NCBI GenBank assembly: GCA_037045355.1
Contig: JBAOHO010000006.1
Coordinates: forward strand, 1-9,878
Origin: Candidatus Nanopelagicales bacterium
GTDB lineage: Bacteria > Actinomycetota > Actinomycetes > S36-B12 > GCA-2699445
Reading direction: 5' to 3'
Length of the DNA stretch: 9,878 nt
Below the pieces are notes generated by a model. That model was not told the origin of the DNA. It worked only from the letters and a program-made list of their open reading frames with translations, and made no database searches. Positions 7,380-9,878 of the stretch are shown here, one piece after another; the stretch's first letter is position 1; each line of letters begins with the position of its first letter. The translations under genes and the position numbers were made by a program.

Positions 7380-7526
7380 GGCCACCTCCAGGTTCGTGTC
7401 CCGCGGCGAAGGATCCCCCTGGAGTTCAGGGCCGCGCCGCCCGACCTCCCTTGTCGATCACGCTAGCAATGAGTATGGGGCGCAGAGTGGTGCCCGTGTC
7501 ATCGGCAGAGCAGCGACCGCCGGGCT
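7380..7526. other. Intergenic region, no gene seen
   Basis: These 147 bp hold the RBS of the diguanylate cyclase (7385-7389) and, next to it, a small inverted repeat CCCTG-AACTC-CAGGG (7417-7431). I find no clear terminator with a U-tract after the 639-residue gene and no convincing promoter for the cyclase. Confidence 0.5.
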
Positions 7527-9446
7527 TCACCGCTTGACGCGGAACCGGACGATCTTCGCCGGCGAGGTCACCTGAGCCTGCTGTGCCTTGACGGCGATGC
7601 GGTACTTCTTGGCTCGCTTGAGTCGCAGGATCGCCTTGGGCCGCGTGACTGTGCGCCAGGGCTTCCACTTCTTGCCGCCTGGTTTGGACACACGGATCTG
7701 GTACGAGGTTGCCGGGGCTGTAGTTGTCCAGCGCACCTGTACCTTGCGCATGCCCTTGGCTGAGCGACCCTGCTTGACCGTCAGTTTGCTGATCTTGGGT
7801 GTGGCGAGGCTTGTGTCACCGGGGGATACCGGGTCACCAGGTGGGAGTGGGAGCGTGACGGGCTCCGACCACGGTGACGGTTCAGACACCCCGTAGTACG
7901 CGGTAGCGAAGGCCCGGAAACGATAGGTGATCCCTGGCGTCATGCCCTGCACTACGCAGGAGTACCCGTCCGTCGGGCACACGGGGCCCGGAGGGTCGGA
8001 CTCAACCGAGAATGACGGGTAGTCGAAGTTGCCGATGAACTCGGCCGGCGTCCAGCTCAATCTCACGATGTTGCCGAGAGGAGTGGAGAGTTGCTCGGCC
8101 ACCGGCGCAGACGGAGCATCAGGCGCAGTGAGGATCGTCATCGCCCTGCGCGCCAGAACCTGCTGTCCACCCGTGTTCTCCACTGACACCGCGGAGCCGA
8201 GGGTCCCGTTGGGGGACAGTGCCATGCGGGTGAAACCCGACACCGAATTGCCCTCGAACGTGCCGACAGGTACGCCCGATCCCCAACTACCTCGCGACAG
8301 CACCTGCACGTAGCCGACGAAGTTCGCCGAGTCCTGCTTTCCGCGGTAGGCAAGGGTGGCCCGCAGACCGGAGTCGGAGATGCCGACGTCCGGATCGGGC
8401 CTTGTGTCATCCGACTTCGGCCCGTCGGCGATCGTCGGGCTGGACCAGCTGCCTGACTCCAGTTGTGCGCGATTCAGATACACGCTGCTGCCAGCAGCGG
8501 CTGTGTCGTAGCCCCACGCCGCCCAGGCGCGCGAGCCGTCGGCATTGAGCGCGACGTCCATGTCCTGGATGTTCGCGACGGTTGTGCCGAGAGTGGTGGG
8601 AGTCGCCCATGTGTCGCCGTTGCCCACGGCTGCACGTGCGGTCTCGGCGCCGGTGTTCATGGCCCAGACGGCCACGGATCGGGTTCCATCCGCTGAAAGG
8701 TCGACGACACCCGCCCCGGCAGTGGACGCGCCGACGTTCTGCGACACATCACGGGCGGGCGCCCACCCATTGCCCGTCCACGCTCGCGAACGGAGTTGTG
8801 CCGACGTGGAGATCCAACTGACGAGGGCACGATTCGCGCCGGTCGCGACCGCTGCGGACAGTGTGCCTCCGGTGGTGCTGGCATCCAGCGATTCGGGGGT
8901 GGCGAATGTCGTGCCATTGAACCGGGCAGCCTGGGTGCCGTTTGCTGACGTCTTCCAGACCACCACTCCGAACGTGCCGTCGCGGCGGATGTCGACGGCC
9001 GGCGGGGTGGCGAGGTTTACCGAGGTGGCGAGTTCGGTCCCTCCTGACCATGAGGTTCCGTTCCACCGCGACCAGAACAGTTCGCCGACTCCGCCCACGA
9101 GCTTCTTGTACACGGCGAAACCCGTAGATCCGTCCTTCGCCATGGCCAACTGCGTCTGGGACTGCGTGGCGGTGGCCTCATCCAGAGGCCATGTCGTCGA
9201 CGCGCCCTTGGTGCCGCGGGTGACCTGTGGTTGGTAGTTCACCCCGGAAGTGAGGGTCCACGCCGCAAAGGTGTCGGACGCGGAGGTGAACGCGACGTTG
9301 CCGAGCGCGATTCCCGCTTGAGAGTTGTTCAGGTAGTTGCTCGAGGTCCACTGCACCACGTCATCGGCAGCCGCGGGGCCTGCGAGCACCGTGGCGCCGA
9401 GAGCTGTCGCCGTGGCGATGCCCAACATGTTGCGCAACCGGATCAT
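7527..9446 (-). CDS. Large exported repeat protein (probable beta-propeller) with FN3-like C-terminal domains
   Basis: The product is 639 residues. Residues 1-28 are a signal peptide (cleavage near GPAAADD). Residues about 45-435 contain eight diverged repeats of about 50 residues, each with a strand of the type DG-x4-AVW (ends near 63, 113, 164, 211, 261, 311, 367, 421) and, in many, an NGxxW-type turn (for example WNGTSW, WTGNGW, SGSW). This suggests a beta-propeller, although I do not recognise a named family. Residues 441-533 are an FN3 domain holding the only two cysteines seen (C490, C497). After a proline-rich linker, residues 551-639 form a basic FN3-like domain that closely matches the C-terminus of the YVTN protein at 4130-5692. 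ATG 9446 has no SD; a -10 hexamer placed 6 nt before it points to a leaderless mRNA. Function unknown; a surface or secreted binding role is inferred. Confidence 0.85.
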   Translation of the reverse strand: MIRLRNMLGIATATALGATVLAGPAAADDVVQWTSSNYLNNSQAGIALGNVAFTSASDTFAAWTLTSGVNYQPQVTRGTKGASTTWPLDEATATQSQTQLAMAKDGSTGFAVYKKLVGGVGELFWSRWNGTSWSGGTELATSVNLATPPAVDIRRDGTFGVVVWKTSANGTQAARFNGTTFATPESLDASTTGGTLSAAVATGANRALVSWISTSAQLRSRAWTGNGWAPARDVSQNVGASTAGAGVVDLSADGTRSVAVWAMNTGAETARAAVGNGDTWATPTTLGTTVANIQDMDVALNADGSRAWAAWGYDTAAAGSSVYLNRAQLESGSWSSPTIADGPKSDDTRPDPDVGISDSGLRATLAYRGKQDSANFVGYVQVLSRGSWGSGVPVGTFEGNSVSGFTRMALSPNGTLGSAVSVENTGGQQVLARRAMTILTAPDAPSAPVAEQLSTPLGNIVRLSWTPAEFIGNFDYPSFSVESDPPGPVCPTDGYSCVVQGMTPGITYRFRAFATAYYGVSEPSPWSEPVTLPLPPGDPVSPGDTSLATPKISKLTVKQGRSAKGMRKVQVRWTTTAPATSYQIRVSKPGGKKWKPWRTVTRPKAILRLKRAKKYRIAVKAQQAQVTSPAKIVRFRVKR

Positions 9447-9452
9447 CGTTGG

Positions 9453-9458
9453 AGTATA
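9453..9458 (-). promoter_or_regulatory. -10 element giving a probable leaderless transcript
   Basis: TATACT on the minus strand matches the -10 consensus in five of six bases and fits TAnnnT. It is followed by CCAACG and then ATG 9446, so with the usual -12 to -7 placement the transcript would start on the A of the start codon. The lack of any SD agrees with this. A weak -35 (CTGACC, 9474-9479) is 15 nt upstream. An imperfect palindrome with arms GGAGT and ACTCC (9451-9470) spans the -10 and could be an operator. Confidence 0.6.
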
Positions 9459-9491
9459 TAGATCAACTCCGCGGGTCAGTTTCGCCGTTCG

Positions 9492-9878
9492 CTACCCGTA
9501 GATACTCCGGATCTCTTCGCGGTAGTCCTTGGCCACGACACTGCGTTTCAGCTTCTGCGTCGGTGTGAGGTATCCGGTCTCCTCCGTGAAGTCCGCGTCC
9601 AAGAGCCGCCACGATCTGATGGACTCCGCCCTGGAGACCGCCGCGTTGGCATCATCGACAGCGGCTTGGATCTCAGCGATCAATTCCGGGTCATCGCGCA
9701 GATCGGCAACGGAAGTGCTGTCCTTCCCGTGGGATGTGGCCCATGCCGACAGTGCGTCCGGGTCGAGCGTGATGATCGCCGCGATGAACGGCTGACCATC
9801 CCCGACCACCATGGTCGGTCCGATCAGGTTGTGGGCCTGCATCCGATCCTCTAGAACGGCCGGGGCCACGTTCTTCCC
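9492..9878 (-). CDS. Long-chain acyl-CoA synthetase, C-terminal part (FadD15-like, 5' end outside window)
   Basis: This is the last 128 residues of an AMP-forming fatty acyl-CoA ligase, which activates fatty acids to acyl-CoA through an acyl-adenylate in the cytoplasm. The visible start GKNVAPAVLED is the typical hinge-following GK(N/E) segment of this family, and VVGDGQPFIAAIITLDP is characteristic of long-chain FadD15-like enzymes. Near the end, LTPTQKLKR contains the conserved C-terminal lysine region needed for adenylation, and the protein closes with IRSIYG. The frame is open to the window edge, so the adenylation core lies beyond 9878. GTG at 9869 is an internal codon, not the start. 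Its stop lies 45 bp before the next gene, a gap that also holds that gene's promoter; no terminator fits there. Confidence 0.9.
   Translation of the reverse strand, partial: GKNVAPAVLEDRMQAHNLIGPTMVVGDGQPFIAAIITLDPDALSAWATSHGKDSTSVADLRDDPELIAEIQAAVDDANAAVSRAESIRSWRLLDADFTEETGYLTPTQKLKRSVVAKDYREEIRSIYG

Overview
The window is high-GC DNA from what looks like an actinomycete. The evidence is strong GC bias at third codon positions, signal peptides of the actinobacterial type, a FadD15-like acyl-CoA synthetase tail, and a -10 hexamer placed so close to a start codon that it implies a leaderless mRNA. I cannot name the genus. No rRNA, tRNA, CRISPR array, insertion sequence or other mobile element is visible, and the region reads as chromosomal.

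Layout from left to right. Positions 1-1172 (minus) hold a DHA2-type MFS transporter whose 3' end lies outside the window. It follows, 24 bp downstream, an exported HAD-superfamily acid phosphatase (1197-1946, minus). A short divergent intergenic stretch leads to the only plus-strand gene, an exported TolB/PD40-type beta-propeller protein (2058-3614). This ends 3 bp from the convergent end of a small exported two-cysteine protein (3618-about 3995, minus). Next on the minus strand are an exported seven-bladed YVTN propeller with two FN3-like domains (4130-5692), a membrane-bound 7TM-PAS-GGDEF diguanylate cyclase (5845-7320, with its true 5' end probably at 7379), and a 639-residue exported repeat protein with FN3-like C-terminal domains (7527-9446). 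The right edge holds the C-terminal part of a long-chain acyl-CoA synthetase (9492-9878, minus).

Five of the eight genes encode exported proteins, and three of these look like beta-propellers of different repeat types. Two of them, the YVTN protein and the 639-residue protein, end in the same kind of very basic FN3-like domain, which aligns without gaps between them. A c-di-GMP synthase lies between these two. A cell-surface or matrix function is a reasonable guess, but nothing in the sequence proves the genes act together.

The points most worth a second look are: (a) a single-base frameshift that separates a good RBS/ATG and the first transmembrane helix of the diguanylate cyclase from the rest of the gene; (b) a strong hairpin that buries the Shine-Dalgarno sequence of the YVTN gene; (c) the shared C-terminal basic domain; and (d) the apparent leaderless promoter of the 639-residue protein. 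I see no clear defence system, biosynthetic cluster or other wholly new system.
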